Assembly: GCF_000264455.2 (NCBI RefSeq)
Contig: NC_017956.1
Coordinates: 3,454,001 to 3,518,000 of the forward strand
Origin: Tistrella mobilis KA081020-065
GTDB taxonomy: Bacteria > Pseudomonadota > Alphaproteobacteria > Tistrellales > Tistrellaceae
DNA length: 64,000 nucleotides
Direction: 5' to 3'
The first letter of the stretch is position 1. Each line of letters opens with the position of its first letter. A program made the translations under genes and the position numbers. The notes under the pieces were generated by a model, which ran no database searches, was not told the DNA's origin, and was given only the letters and a program-made list of their open reading frames with translations. This document shows, piece by piece, positions 25,334 through 33,805 of this stretch.

Positions 25334-26347
25334 GTGGAATACGCGGAGCAGACCGATCGGTCGGAATCCCACGCACAGGCTGCCCTCGGACTTCTCAAAT
25401 CCCACGCAGTTGCGCCAAATCCGATCAATTATACGGTGGCCTATGTCCACGAGGCCGGTCGCGATCCGGAACTGAGCCGGGCGATCGACGGGCTGTTGAC
25501 CGATGGCGGGCAGCTGACCCCGGATTTCCTGCGGGAAGCCTTCGAGCGGCATTTCGGAATGGCCCGCGAGGCCCAGGCGGTCCGCGAAGGTGGTGCCCGG
25601 CTTGCAGCAGAGGCGGAACGCGCGCTCAGCGCCGCAGAAGGCGCCCGTTCGGCTCTCGATACGGCCGCCGACGAGGCCCAGCGCCTGGCTGACCGGCTGG
25701 AGCAGGGCGACACGATCGACCCCCGCCGCCTGGCCGAGGCGGCCCGGGGGCTGGCGCTGTTGGCCCGGCGCACGGCCCAGCGGACCGAGGGCGCGGTGCG
25801 TTCGCTCGATGCCGCCACCGATCAGATCGGCGGTGTCCGCCGCGATCTGGACAAGGTCCGGCGCGAACTCGCCACCGATCCGCTCACCGGTCTTGCCAAC
25901 CGCCGGCATTTCGAGCTGCGCCTGGGCGAGGAGATCGCACTGGCCCGCGAGACCGGCGACCCGCTGACCGTCATGCTGGTCGATGTCGAAGGCTTCGACG
26001 CCATCGCCGCCGCCCATGGGCCCGGCATCGGCGACCAGGTGTTGCGGCTGGTGGGCAAGACGCTCGCCGACGGTGTGCGCGGACGTGACGTCGCCGCCCG
26101 CTTCGGTGCCCAGCGCTTCGCCGTTGCCCTGCCCCACACCACCGAAAGTGAATCCGGGGCCATCGCCGAGCAGATCCGCAACATCGTCTCGGGCCGGCGG
26201 ATCGTGCGTCGCGACAACCGGGAAGCGGTGGGCCGGATCGCGCTCTCGGTCTCGCGCGCGACCCTGCAGCCGGGCGAGGATATCGGCCGGCTGATCGCCC
26301 GCGCCGAGGCAGGTCTGGACGGCCGCCGCACCCGCAGCGCCCGCTGA
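25334..26347 (+). CDS. GGDEF-domain protein with degenerate active site, c-di-GMP I-site retained
   Basis: A 337-residue protein starting with GTG at 25334 (GGAGGGG upstream). Residues 1-75 form the small helical domain common at the N-terminus of alphaproteobacterial diguanylate cyclases (YAEQTDRSESHAQAAL, NYTVAYVHEAG). Residues 80-180 are a probable coiled coil. The GGDEF fold (about 181-335) begins normally with TDPLTGLANRRHFE, but the signature is GAQRF (258-262) and the metal/substrate region reads VDVEGFDAIAAA instead of DIDxFKxxND, so cyclase activity is unlikely. The inhibitory-site motif R249-x-x-D252 is kept at exactly five residues before the signature, consistent with a c-di-GMP receptor. 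It is transcribed alone. Confidence 0.88.
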   Translation: MEYAEQTDRSESHAQAALGLLKSHAVAPNPINYTVAYVHEAGRDPELSRAIDGLLTDGGQLTPDFLREAFERHFGMAREAQAVREGGARLAAEAERALSAAEGARSALDTAADEAQRLADRLEQGDTIDPRRLAEAARGLALLARRTAQRTEGAVRSLDAATDQIGGVRRDLDKVRRELATDPLTGLANRRHFELRLGEEIALARETGDPLTVMLVDVEGFDAIAAAHGPGIGDQVLRLVGKTLADGVRGRDVAARFGAQRFAVALPHTTESESGAIAEQIRNIVSGRRIVRRDNREAVGRIALSVSRATLQPGEDIGRLIARAEAGLDGRRTRSAR

Positions 26348-26390
26348 TCCGACCCCGGCCGGGCCACCATCGCCTGACCCACGCCCATCC

Positions 26391-26425
26391 ACGCCCCGCG
26401 GAACTTTTTCGCGGGGCGTCGTTTT
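26391..26425 (+). terminator. Rho-independent terminator after the GGDEF gene
   Basis: ACGCCCCGCG pairs perfectly with CGCGGGGCGT around a 9-base loop GAACTTTTT, followed by CGTTTT. It separates the GGDEF gene from the rpoE promoter immediately downstream. Confidence 0.85.
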
Positions 26426-26429
26426 GCAC

Positions 26430-26459
26430 TGATCCGCTCAGCGCCGGTCCGCGTATCTC
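26430..26459 (+). promoter_or_regulatory. ECF (RpoE/ChrR-type) promoter upstream of rpoE
   Basis: TGATCC at 26430-26435, an 18-base spacer and TATCTC at 26454-26459 resemble the TGATCC-N18-TAAGA promoters recognised by Rhodobacter sphaeroides RpoE. The -35 is an exact match; the -10 is partial. Its place just before the rpoE-chrR operon suggests autoregulation. Confidence 0.65.
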
Positions 26460-26561
26460 TCGGACAAAGGAACCAATGGCCTGAAAGGCCGGTCCATGAC
26501 CGATGAGACCTGCATCCGTCCGCGCCTTGCGGCGCGGAAAGGAGTCCTGTTAGATGGCGCC

Positions 26562-27158
26562 ATGAGCACGGTGAGTGGTCGTGGCGGCCCGTCCGACGGA
26601 TCGCGCACGGTATCTGAACGCATGGCCGATCTGATGGTCCTGGTCGCACACGACCGGGATCGTCGGGCATTCGCCGAGCTGTATGCGTGGTTCGCGCCCC
26701 GTGTGAAGGGTTTCCTGATCCGGCGCGGCCTCGATGCCCAGCGGGCTGAAGAAGTCACCCAGGAAGCCATGCTGACCGTCTGGCGCAAGGCCGACCGGTT
26801 CGACCGGCGCCAGGCATCCGTGGCGACCTGGATCTTCACCATCGCCCGCAACCGCAGCATCGACGAATTGCGCCGCGAGAAGCGGCCGGAGATCGAGCTG
26901 GACGACCCGACCCTGGTCGGGGACGGCCTGGCCCAGCCGGCCGAAACTGCCTATGCCGCCGGCCAGGAGGCCGAACGGCTGAAGGCGGCCATCGGAACCC
27001 TGCCCGAGGAGCAGGCCCGCCTGCTGCATATGGCGTTCTTCGAGGACAAGTCCCACAGCGCCATTGCAGAGAGCGAAGACCTTCCCCTCGGTACGGTCAA
27101 GTCACGGTTGAGACTGGCGCTGTCCAAACTCAGGGCGGCGCTGGGGCCGGTACACTGA
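26562..27158 (+). CDS. rpoE: ECF RNA polymerase sigma factor (RpoE, ChrR-partnered)
   Basis: A 198-residue group-IV sigma factor. Region 2 reads FAELYAWFAPRVKGFLIRRG, AEEVTQEAMLTVWRKADRFD and ATWIFTIARNRSIDELRR; region 4 reads LPEEQARLLHMAFFEDKSHSAIAE and LPLGTVKSRLRLAL. The partner gene overlaps by one base (TGATG) and encodes a ChrR-type anti-sigma, so the pair is the singlet-oxygen or peroxide stress module of ECF11 type. Start choice is uncertain: ATG 26562 fits the family N-terminus, while ATG 26496 adds 22 residues and has its own AAGG. An ideally spaced AAGGAG instead points at ATG 26554, which opens a three-codon frame ending in ATGA at 26562. Confidence 0.9.
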   Translation: MSTVSGRGGPSDGSRTVSERMADLMVLVAHDRDRRAFAELYAWFAPRVKGFLIRRGLDAQRAEEVTQEAMLTVWRKADRFDRRQASVATWIFTIARNRSIDELRREKRPEIELDDPTLVGDGLAQPAETAYAAGQEAERLKAAIGTLPEEQARLLHMAFFEDKSHSAIAESEDLPLGTVKSRLRLALSKLRAALGPVH

Positions 27159-27880
27159 TGGAGCATCACGAGACGATGGGTCCGCAGCACCACATGCCGG
27201 AGGCGTGGCTGGTCGATTACGCGGCCGGCACGCTGGACGAGGCGAACGCCCTGCTGGTCGCCTGCCATGCCGCCCTGTGCCCGACCTGCCGCGAGACGCT
27301 GCGCCTGCTCGACGCGACGGGCGGGGCCCTGCTCGAGGATCAGGCACCGGTCGCACTGGCGGATGACGCGCTGGCCACACTCTTTGCCCGGATCGATGCC
27401 GAGGATGCCGCGGCCGAGCCGGCGCGGCCCGGTCACCGGCCCGGTCACCAGACTGTGGATCTGGACGCCCTGCTGCCGGCAGGCGACGGTACGCTGCGCC
27501 TGCCGAGGCCATTGCTCGCCTATCTGCCCACCGCACCCCAGGATCTGCCCTGGCGCTGGAACGGTCCCGGCGTCCATGTCATCGACCTTGCGGTCGGCCG
27601 GCATCCGGGCACCCGTACCGTGCTGATGAAGATCGGCGCCGGTCGCGCCATGCCCCAGCATACCCACAAGGGCACCGAGGCATTGATGGTCCTGGCCGGC
27701 GGCTATCGCGACGAGAGCGGCGACTTCTTCCCCGGCGATGTCGCGATCTCCACCGGTGAGGTGGATCATCGCCCCATCGCCCATGACGACGGCGAATGTC
27801 TGTGCCTTGCGGTGCTCGACGCCCCGATCTCGCTGACCGGCACCGTCGGCCGGCTGCTCAACCCCTTCATCCGCTTCTGA
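27158..27880 (+). CDS. chrR: ChrR-type zinc anti-sigma factor with cupin domain
   Basis: A 240-residue cytosolic anti-sigma factor. The N-terminal zinc anti-sigma domain has H37-x3-C41-x2-C44 in CHAALCPTC, the spacing of ChrR H31/C35/C38 in Rhodobacter. The C-terminal cupin (about residues 130-235) has MPQHTHKGTEALMVLAG and HDDGECLCLAVLDAP and in ChrR is required for the singlet-oxygen response. It overlaps rpoE by one base, ensuring coupled synthesis. Release of RpoE under photo-oxidative or similar stress is the known role of the family and is inferred here. Confidence 0.93.
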   Translation: MEHHETMGPQHHMPEAWLVDYAAGTLDEANALLVACHAALCPTCRETLRLLDATGGALLEDQAPVALADDALATLFARIDAEDAAAEPARPGHRPGHQTVDLDALLPAGDGTLRLPRPLLAYLPTAPQDLPWRWNGPGVHVIDLAVGRHPGTRTVLMKIGAGRAMPQHTHKGTEALMVLAGGYRDESGDFFPGDVAISTGEVDHRPIAHDDGECLCLAVLDAPISLTGTVGRLLNPFIRF

Positions 27881-27962
27881 GCGCCACCCCGAAGCCTTGA
27901 ACTGCGGGGATTGCGGCATCATCCTGACCGCCGGACGCACAGTGGAGGCGGAGAGGGTGATG

Positions 27963-28967
27963 ATGAGCGATCCGGTTCTGGTCGAAGTGGTCCGCGGCGG
28001 CTTCGTCGAAAGCCGCCATCGCGGCGCTGTCGTGGTGTGCGATGCACGGGGCCGTGTGATCCTGGCGCTGGGCGATGGCGACCGGCCGGTTTTTCCCCGC
28101 TCTGCCACCAAGCCGATCCAGGCCCTGCAGCTGATCGAAAGCGGCGCGGCCGATGCGATGGGGTTGAGCGCGGCGGAACTGGCCCTCTCTCAGGCCAGCC
28201 ATAACGGTGAGCCGATGCATGTCGGCCGGGTGTCGGCCTGGCTGGATCGTATGGGGCTCGGCACCGAGGACCTGATCTGCGGTGCCCACTGGTCGTCGCA
28301 CGACGCAACCGCCCGCGCCATGGCGCGCGACGGCGGCGCGCCCTCCCGCGCCCACAACAACTGCTCCGGCAAGCATTGCGGCTTCCTGGCCACCGCCCGC
28401 CATCTGGGCGAGGCCATCACCGGCTATGGAGATCGCGACCACCCGGTACAGCGGCGCTGGCGGGATGCCCTGTCGGAGCTGGGCGATCATCCGCTGGATG
28501 ATGCGCCCGAAGGGATCGACGGCTGCGGCATCCCGGTCATCGCCATGCCGCTTCGGTCCCTCGCGCTCGCCTTCGCCCGCATTGCCGACCCCTCGCGCGA
28601 AACCGCCGCCCGGCGCGATGCCATGGCCCGGTTGAGCCGGGCCGTCTGGTCGGCGCCCGAGATGATCGCCGGCACAGGCCGGCTCTGTTCCGCCATCGCC
28701 CGTCAGGCCGAGGGCCGGGTGCTGGCCAAGGTCGGCGCCGAAGGCGTCTATGCCGCAGCCCTGCCCGGCCTGGGTCTCGGGGTGGCGCTCAAGGTCGAGG
28801 ACGGGGCGGTCAGGGCCGCCGAAACCGCCCTGCTGGCCACGCTGGCCCGGCTCGGCGTGTTCGATGCCGCCGATCTGGATGCGCTCGCCCCCTGGAGCCG
28901 GCGCGGCATCACCAGCTGGGCCGGTGCCGAGGTCGGCGTGATCCGGCCATCGGACGCCTTTGGCTGA
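27963..28967 (+). CDS. L-asparaginase II family protein (Rhizobium etli type)
   Basis: A 334-residue hydrolase of the thermolabile R. etli-type asparaginase class, unrelated to E. coli AnsA/AnsB. Characteristic segments are VEVVRGGFVESRHRGAVVV, FPRSATKPIQALQLIESG, NNCSGKHCGFLATARHLG (Ser and Lys of the SxxK-like motif plus zinc-site Cys), IDGCGIPVIAMPL and EMIAGTGRLCSAI. The start was set at ATG 27963; ATG 27960 and GTG 27957 are adjacent, and GGAGAGG lies just upstream. It is monocistronic with a bidirectional terminator after it. Substrate probably asparagine. Confidence 0.9.
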   Translation: MSDPVLVEVVRGGFVESRHRGAVVVCDARGRVILALGDGDRPVFPRSATKPIQALQLIESGAADAMGLSAAELALSQASHNGEPMHVGRVSAWLDRMGLGTEDLICGAHWSSHDATARAMARDGGAPSRAHNNCSGKHCGFLATARHLGEAITGYGDRDHPVQRRWRDALSELGDHPLDDAPEGIDGCGIPVIAMPLRSLALAFARIADPSRETAARRDAMARLSRAVWSAPEMIAGTGRLCSAIARQAEGRVLAKVGAEGVYAAALPGLGLGVALKVEDGAVRAAETALLATLARLGVFDAADLDALAPWSRRGITSWAGAEVGVIRPSDAFG

Positions 28968-28973
28968 AACGAG

Positions 28974-29010
28974 ACAAGGCCGGCACCGCGGGATGCGATG
29001 CCGGCCTTGT
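28974..29010. terminator. Bidirectional terminator between asparaginase and scoB
   Basis: A perfect 12-bp stem ACAAGGCCGGCA/TGCCGGCCTTGT around a 13-base loop separates two convergent genes. T-tracts are short on both sides. Confidence 0.75.
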
Positions 29011-29023
29011 CAGTCGTCAGGCA

Positions 29024-29059
29024 GATCGTCCGGTCAGGCGAGATCGTCCAGTCAGGCGA
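29024..29059. repeat. 18-bp tandem duplication over the scoB stop codon
   Basis: Units 29024-29041 and 29042-29059 (GATCGTCC(G/A)GTCAGGCGA) match at 17 of 18 positions; a partial third copy precedes them. Read on the minus strand, the scoB TGA lies in one unit and the other unit carries an identical in-frame TGA 18 bases further on. Confidence 0.9.
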
Positions 29060-29693
29060 GACCGGGCGCCACCTTGAATTCGGCCTCGGTACGGGCCTTG
29101 ACCTCGTCGACCGTCAGGCCCGGGGCCAGCTCGATCAGGGTCAGACCGTCTTCGAAGCTGAACACGCCGACCTCGCTGATCAGCAGGTCGACGCAGGCCT
29201 TGCCGGTCAGCGGCAGGCTGCATTCCTTGACCAGCTTGGCCGACCCGTCCTTGGCATTGTGGTCCATGATGACCACCACGCGCTGAACGCCGGCCACCAG
29301 GTCCATGGCGCCGCCCATGCCCTTGACCATCTTGCCCGGGATCATCCAGTTGGCGAGATCGCCGGTCTCGGAGACCTGCAGCGCGCCCAGGATCGACAGG
29401 TTGATATGGCCGCCACGCACCATGGCGAAGCTGGTCGCACTGTCGAAATAGCTGGAATAGGACAGTTCGGTGATCGTCTGCTTGCCGGCATTGATCAGGT
29501 CGGGGTCGACCTCGTCGTCATAGGGGAAGGGCCCCATGCCGAGCATGCCGTTCTCGGAATGCAGCACCACATGCACGCCGTCGGGGATGTAGTTCGCGAC
29601 CAGCGTCGGGATGCCGATGCCGAGATTGGCGTAGAAGCCGTCCTTCAGCTCCTTCGCCGCGCGACGGCACATGTCTTCGCGAGTCCAGGCCAT
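29052..29693 (-). CDS. scoB: 3-oxoacid CoA-transferase subunit B
   Basis: A 213-residue beta subunit of succinyl-CoA:3-ketoacid CoA transferase (or a close acetate/acetoacetate CoA transferase), which activates acetoacetate. The catalytic glutamate is in [13 protein letters not shown], and [34 protein letters not shown] and [12 protein letters not shown] are family hallmarks. ATG at 29693 follows GGGGAGG; a GTG at 29699 overlaps the scoA stop and is an alternative. It is cotranscribed with scoA. Tandem repeats cross its stop codon. Confidence 0.93.
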   Translation of the reverse strand: MAWTREDMCRRAAKELKDGFYANLGIGIPTLVANYIPDGVHVVLHSENGMLGMGPFPYDDEVDPDLINAGKQTITELSYSSYFDSATSFAMVRGGHINLSILGALQVSETGDLANWMIPGKMVKGMGGAMDLVAGVQRVVVIMDHNAKDGSAKLVKECSLPLTGKACVDLLISEVGVFSFEDGLTLIELAPGLTVDEVKARTEAEFKVAPGLA

Positions 29694-29695
29694 GG

Positions 29696-30406
29696 TCACG
29701 CCTCCCCACGGGCACGAGTGGTGCGCTGCTCGATGCGCTTCTCGTAATTGCTGCCGGCCAGGATCCGCTGGACGAAGATGCCGGGGGTATGGATCGCGTC
29801 GGCGCCCAGGGCACCCGGCTCGACCAGTTCCTCGACCTCGGCCACGGTCACCTTGCCCGCGGTCGCCATCATCGGATTGAAGTTCCGGGCGGTCATCCGA
29901 TAGACCAGATTGCCTTCGGTATCGCCCTTCCAGGCCTTCACGATCGACAGATCGGCGACCAGGCCGCGCTCCATGACGTACTGCTCGCCATCGAACTCGC
30001 GGACTTCCTTGCCGTCGGCGACGATGGTGCCGACGCCGGTCTTGGTGAAGAAGGCCGGGATACCGGCACCGCCGGCGCGGATGCGCTCGGCCAGCGTGCC
30101 CTGCGGGTTGAACTCAAGCTCCAGCTCGCCCGCGAGGTACTGCTTCTCGAAGGTCTTGTTCTCGCCCACATAGGACGAGACCATCTTCCGCACCTGCCGG
30201 GTCTCGAGCAGGATGCCGAGGCCGAAGCCGTCGACGCCCGCATTGTTCGAGATGACAGTCAGGTCGCGAACGCCGGACTCGCGGATCGCAAGGATCAGGT
30301 TTTCCGGAATGCCGCACAGTCCGAAGCCGCCGGACATGATGGTCATGCCGTCCCTGAGCAGGCCGGCGAGCGCCGCCACCGCGTCAGGGTAGACTTTCTT
30401 GCTCAT
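29696..30406 (-). CDS. scoA: 3-oxoacid CoA-transferase subunit A
   Basis: A 236-residue alpha subunit that pairs with ScoB. Family segments are [78 protein letters not shown] in parts, and [18 protein letters not shown]. The start at 30406 follows AAAAGGCGG; the frame stays open further upstream but is not conserved. A sigma-70-like promoter is visible 55-83 bases upstream. The enzyme probably feeds ketone bodies released from PHB into acetyl-CoA. Confidence 0.94.
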   Translation of the reverse strand: MSKKVYPDAVAALAGLLRDGMTIMSGGFGLCGIPENLILAIRESGVRDLTVISNNAGVDGFGLGILLETRQVRKMVSSYVGENKTFEKQYLAGELELEFNPQGTLAERIRAGGAGIPAFFTKTGVGTIVADGKEVREFDGEQYVMERGLVADLSIVKAWKGDTEGNLVYRMTARNFNPMMATAGKVTVAEVEELVEPGALGADAIHTPGIFVQRILAGSNYEKRIEQRTTRARGEA

Positions 30407-30715
30407 GCATACCGCCTTTTCTCGCGAGGGTTTCCCCCCGATGATACCCCCGGTCCCCGTTTGATAAGCGGCGGGGCCGACGCTGTCAATGAGCGCCGCC
30501 CCTGGCCGGGGCGAAACCGCGGGTATCCGGCAAGTGCTTGGCCCGCCGGGCTTTGGGCGTCCGGCTGTCGGGATCGCGGGCCGCATCCATACGGCGTTCG
30601 CCGCCGCCTGCATTCCGGCCATGCGCAAGCGGGGATCCGCAGACCATTGGCATCGCCGCCGATCGGGGGTCTATTGTCTCGTCACCCGCCGCGATCCGCC
30701 CGTCAGGTTCCCCAG
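30407..30715. other. Divergent intergenic region between scoA and the EamA gene
   Basis: I see no gene in these 309 bases. The half nearest scoA contains the minus-strand promoter at 30461-30489; nothing distinctive is visible before the EamA gene. Confidence 0.5.
30461..30489 (-). promoter_or_regulatory. Sigma-70-type promoter for scoAB
   Basis: On the minus strand TTGACA (30489-30484) is separated by 17 bases from TATCAA (30466-30461), giving an exact -35 and a 4/6 -10 at ideal spacing. The predicted transcript begins about 48 bases before the scoA ATG. Confidence 0.65.
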
Positions 30716-31678
30716 ATGCCCGTCCGTCCTGTCCCGTCCGCCCCGGTCGATCCGGGCCGCGCCCTGATCGTGGGCGGGCTCTGGATGACCGCCGCCTGCG
30801 GCATGCTGGCCCTGCTTGCGGCCGAGATCCGCATGGCGGCCCAGCATGTCCACCCGCTGGAGGTGGTGTTCTTCCGCAACCTGTTCGGCGTGGTGCTGAT
30901 GGTGCCCATGCTGCGCCGGCTGCCGCTGCCCTATGATTTCCGGCGGCGCTGGACGCTGTTCGGGCTGCGCGGACTGACCAGCTTCCTGGCGATGTCCACC
31001 TGGTTCTTTGCCGTGGCGACCATCCCGCTCGCCGATGCGGTGGCGCTGAACTTCACCCTGCCGCTCTTTGCAACCCTGCTCGCCGTCATCACCCTGGGCG
31101 AAACGGTGCGGGCCCGGCGCTGGACCGCGCTGGCGGTGGGTTTCGCCGGCACGCTGGTGGTGCTGCGCCCCGGCTTTACCGAGGTGTCGGCCGGCACCAT
31201 CGCCGCGCTCGCCTCGGCACTGTTCATGGCCTCGTCGGCGATCTCGATCCGGCGCATGGCCGCCCATGACGGGCCGGCGGTGATCACCTTCTGGTCCAAT
31301 ATCGTGATGACGCCGATCTCGCTGATCCCGGCCGCCTTCGTCTGGACCTGGCCGGGCTGGGAAGGCTGGGCCTGGCTGCTTCTGGTGGGCGCCACCGCCA
31401 TCATCGCCCAGATCTTCCTGTCCCGTGCCTATGCCGCCGCCCCCACCTCGGCGGTGATGCCGTTCGACTTCACCCGCCTGCCCTTTGCGGTGCTGATCGG
31501 CCTTGCCTTCTTCGACGAGGTACCGGACCCCTGGACCTTGGTCGGCGCAACCGTCATCATCGGCTCGGCCGTCTACATCACCCGCCGCGAGGCGCGGCTG
31601 GCCAGCCGGCCCACGGCCGGGCAGATCACGACGGCACCACAGCCCGACCGCCCCGAAATCACGTCCGAGGACAAATGA
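30716..31678 (+). CDS. EamA-family (DMT) transporter
   Basis: A 320-residue inner-membrane protein with ten hydrophobic segments in two EamA repeats (VHPLEVVFFRNLFGVVLMVP; PLADAVALNFTLPLFATLLAVITLGE; SSAISIRRMAAHDGP; AAPTSAVMPFDFTRLPFAVLIGLAFFDE in parts). Members of the drug/metabolite transporter superfamily export small metabolites; the substrate here is unknown. The C-terminus is a 30-residue soluble tail. Its stop overlaps the start of the next gene as ATGA. Confidence 0.88.
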   Translation: MPVRPVPSAPVDPGRALIVGGLWMTAACGMLALLAAEIRMAAQHVHPLEVVFFRNLFGVVLMVPMLRRLPLPYDFRRRWTLFGLRGLTSFLAMSTWFFAVATIPLADAVALNFTLPLFATLLAVITLGETVRARRWTALAVGFAGTLVVLRPGFTEVSAGTIAALASALFMASSAISIRRMAAHDGPAVITFWSNIVMTPISLIPAAFVWTWPGWEGWAWLLLVGATAIIAQIFLSRAYAAAPTSAVMPFDFTRLPFAVLIGLAFFDEVPDPWTLVGATVIIGSAVYITRREARLASRPTAGQITTAPQPDRPEITSEDK

Positions 31679-32301
31679 CCGACCGTGAGACAAGCCGCCC
31701 CGCCCTCGCCACCATTCTCGCCGTCAATCAGCGTGAGGCGGTGGAGCGCGTGGAAGCCGGCGACGGCCGGCCGCTCTGGCGGCTGATCTGGTTCGGTGCC
31801 TCGCGCATCGGCATGGGGGACGCCGGGCTCGAAGCCCTGCAGGATGCGCTGGGCGAGGACTTCCCCGACTTCCTGGCCGAAGTGGATCGCGGCGAGGAAG
31901 AGGCCGAACGGGTGCTGGAGCTGGACCTGCCCGGCGACGGGCCGGAAGACGAGCGTGCCGCCCGTGCGATCGCGGTCGCGGCCAACCCGAGCGCGATCGT
32001 GTTCTCGGGCGTGTTCGAAGGCGCGCCCTCGGCAGGTGGCGCCTCGCGGCCGATGATCCAGCACGAGGATGACGAAGGCGAGGAACTGATCGCGGGCGAC
32101 GGTGCCCGCTGGCTGGCGGTGGTCGCGGTGGACCGAAGCCGCGGGCGGCTGGCCCTCAGCCGGGTGGTGGAACGCGGCGGGCGCCCGACGGTGGTGCCGC
32201 CTGCGGGCGACGACGACCTCGATGCCTTCCACGACCTGATCGACTGGCTGGCCGGCTGGGCCGGCTGGACGCCGGTCGGCACCCGCACCCTCGACTCCTG
32301 A
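31675..32301 (+). CDS. Hypothetical protein translationally coupled to EamA transporter
   Basis: A 208-residue soluble protein that I cannot assign. It begins MTDRETSRPALATILAVNQREAV in parts, is rich in acidic residues through the middle (GEEEAERVLELDLPGDGPEDE), and ends in a Trp-rich helix (LIDWLAGWAGWTPVG). No signal peptide, membrane span or cysteine motif is present. Its ATG overlaps the EamA stop (ATGA), so it is made in step with that transporter; a regulatory or partner role is possible but unproven. Confidence 0.7.
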   Translation: MTDRETSRPALATILAVNQREAVERVEAGDGRPLWRLIWFGASRIGMGDAGLEALQDALGEDFPDFLAEVDRGEEEAERVLELDLPGDGPEDERAARAIAVAANPSAIVFSGVFEGAPSAGGASRPMIQHEDDEGEELIAGDGARWLAVVAVDRSRGRLALSRVVERGGRPTVVPPAGDDDLDAFHDLIDWLAGWAGWTPVGTRTLDS

Positions 32302-32518
32302 CCGCCGGCCTCACGCCACGCGATGGCTTCGGCCCTGATCCGGCAACCGGGCGCCCGCCTGCGGCGCGACCCGGCCGTCGCAGGGTGACCCGCGGGTCGG
32401 CCGGGCTTGACCCCTGCCGCTGAATGGCGGATCAATGCCCGGCGATGGGGGAGCATTCCGGAGGTCGCCGCCCCGCGCCCCGGCCCCGCAGCGACAGCGA
32501 TCGAGGAGACCAGGACCC

Positions 32519-33283
32519 ATGCAGATCAACGGTGTTGCCGCAGTCGTGACCGGTGGTGCCTCCGGCCTGGGCGCCGGCACGGCCCGGGCGCTCGCCGCCG
32601 CCGGCGCCAAGGTGACCGTCGTCGACCTGAACGAGGAGGCGATCGAAGAGCTGGCGCGCGAGATCGGCGGCCTGGCGATCAAGCTGGATGTGACCAACCC
32701 GGCTGCCGCCGAGGCCGCCTTCGAGACGGCCGCCGCGGCCCACGGCCCGGTCCGGATCCTGGTCAACTGCGCCGGTATCGCGCCCGCTTTCAAGGTGCTC
32801 GGCAAGGAAGGCCCGGCCTCGCTCGACGCCTTCGCAAAGGTGGTGAACGTCAACCTGATCGGCACCTTCAACATGATCCGCCTGGCCGCCGCCCAGATGG
32901 CGAAGGCCGATCCGGTGACCCAGGACGGCGAGCGCGGCGTGATCATCAACACCGCCTCGATCGCGGCTTTCGAAGGCCAGGTCGGCCAGTCGGCCTATTC
33001 GGCGTCGAAGGGCGGTGTGGTCGGCCTGCTGCTGCCGGTTGCGCGTGAACTGGCCCAGCACGGCATCCGCATGTGCACCATCGCCCCGGGCATCTTCGGC
33101 ACGCCGATGCTCTTCGGCCTGCCGCAGCAGGTTCAGGACAGCCTGGGCGCCAGCGTGCCCTTCCCCTCGCGCCTCGGCCGGCCCGAGGAATATGCGGCAC
33201 TCGCCCGCCACATCGTCGAGAACAGCATGCTGAACGGCGAGGTCATCCGCCTGGACGGCGCCATCCGCATGTCGGCGCGCTGA
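32519..33283 (+). CDS. SDR-family 3-hydroxyacyl-CoA dehydrogenase type 2-like
   Basis: A 254-residue classical short-chain dehydrogenase. The cofactor loop is TGGASGLG (residues 11-18) with D at the end of the second strand (VTVVDLNE), favouring NAD; NCAG follows, and the catalytic pair is Y160-x3-K164 in SAYSASKGG. The sequence closely follows mammalian HSD17B10 and bacterial 3-hydroxyacyl-CoA dehydrogenases ([44 protein letters not shown]). The ATG at 32519 follows GAGGAGA. Likely role: beta-oxidation of short or branched acyl-CoA. Monocistronic. Confidence 0.88.
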   Translation: MQINGVAAVVTGGASGLGAGTARALAAAGAKVTVVDLNEEAIEELAREIGGLAIKLDVTNPAAAEAAFETAAAAHGPVRILVNCAGIAPAFKVLGKEGPASLDAFAKVVNVNLIGTFNMIRLAAAQMAKADPVTQDGERGVIINTASIAAFEGQVGQSAYSASKGGVVGLLLPVARELAQHGIRMCTIAPGIFGTPMLFGLPQQVQDSLGASVPFPSRLGRPEEYAALARHIVENSMLNGEVIRLDGAIRMSAR

Positions 33284-33319
33284 ACCGCCGCCGGACCCGG
33301 CAGGGCCGCAAAAACGACA

Positions 33320-33361
33320 GGGAAAGGGCCGCTACCCCGCGACGGGGAGCGGCCCTTTCCC
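33320..33361. terminator. Bidirectional terminator between SDR and phhB
   Basis: A perfect 14-bp stem GGGAAAGGGCCGCT/AGCGGCCCTTTCCC encloses a 14-base loop that itself can fold (CCCC-GCGA-CGGGG partly). It separates convergent genes. Confidence 0.8.
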
Positions 33362-33370
33362 TATGACCGG

Positions 33371-33679
33371 TCAGGTGGACAGGCCGCTGCCGGCCGCCGC
33401 CTCTTCGATCACCCGGGCGAGCTTCGCGTCGCGCGCCGACAGGCCGTCGGCATCATGGGTGGTCAGCAGGATCGTGACCCGGTTGTAGACGTTCGACCAT
33501 TCGGGATGATGGTCCTGTCCGTCGGCCGCAATGGCGACCCGGGTCATGAAGCCGAAGGCGGCCTTGAAGTCGGTGAAGCGGAAGGTCTTCTCGATCGCGT
33601 CACGGCCTTCCACCTCGGTCCAGCCGGAGAGCGAGGCAAGAAGTTCGGCACGGGCGGCGGGGTCGAGCTTTTCGACCAT
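33371..33679 (-). CDS. phhB: Pterin-4a-carbinolamine dehydratase
   Basis: A 102-residue enzyme that recycles the pterin cofactor after aromatic amino-acid hydroxylation (PhhB/PCD family; some act in molybdopterin metabolism). The active-site motif appears as [15 protein letters not shown], with the two adjacent histidines, and [12 protein letters not shown] is family-typical. ATG 33679 has GGGAG 7 bases upstream; ATG 33694 is an in-frame alternative. No phenylalanine hydroxylase gene is nearby, so its physiological partner is unclear. Confidence 0.92.
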   Translation of the reverse strand: MVEKLDPAARAELLASLSGWTEVEGRDAIEKTFRFTDFKAAFGFMTRVAIAADGQDHHPEWSNVYNRVTILLTTHDADGLSARDAKLARVIEEAAAGSGLST

Positions 33680-33805
33680 GTCGGGGCTCCCCATATCGCG
33701 TCCACGGGCCTCTGGCGCCCGCGGATCTCTGACCACCAGAAGGGCCAGCAGGCGCAGGGCCTGTCAACCCGAGAGACGTGACATCCCAACGGAGGCGCAA
33801 GCCCG

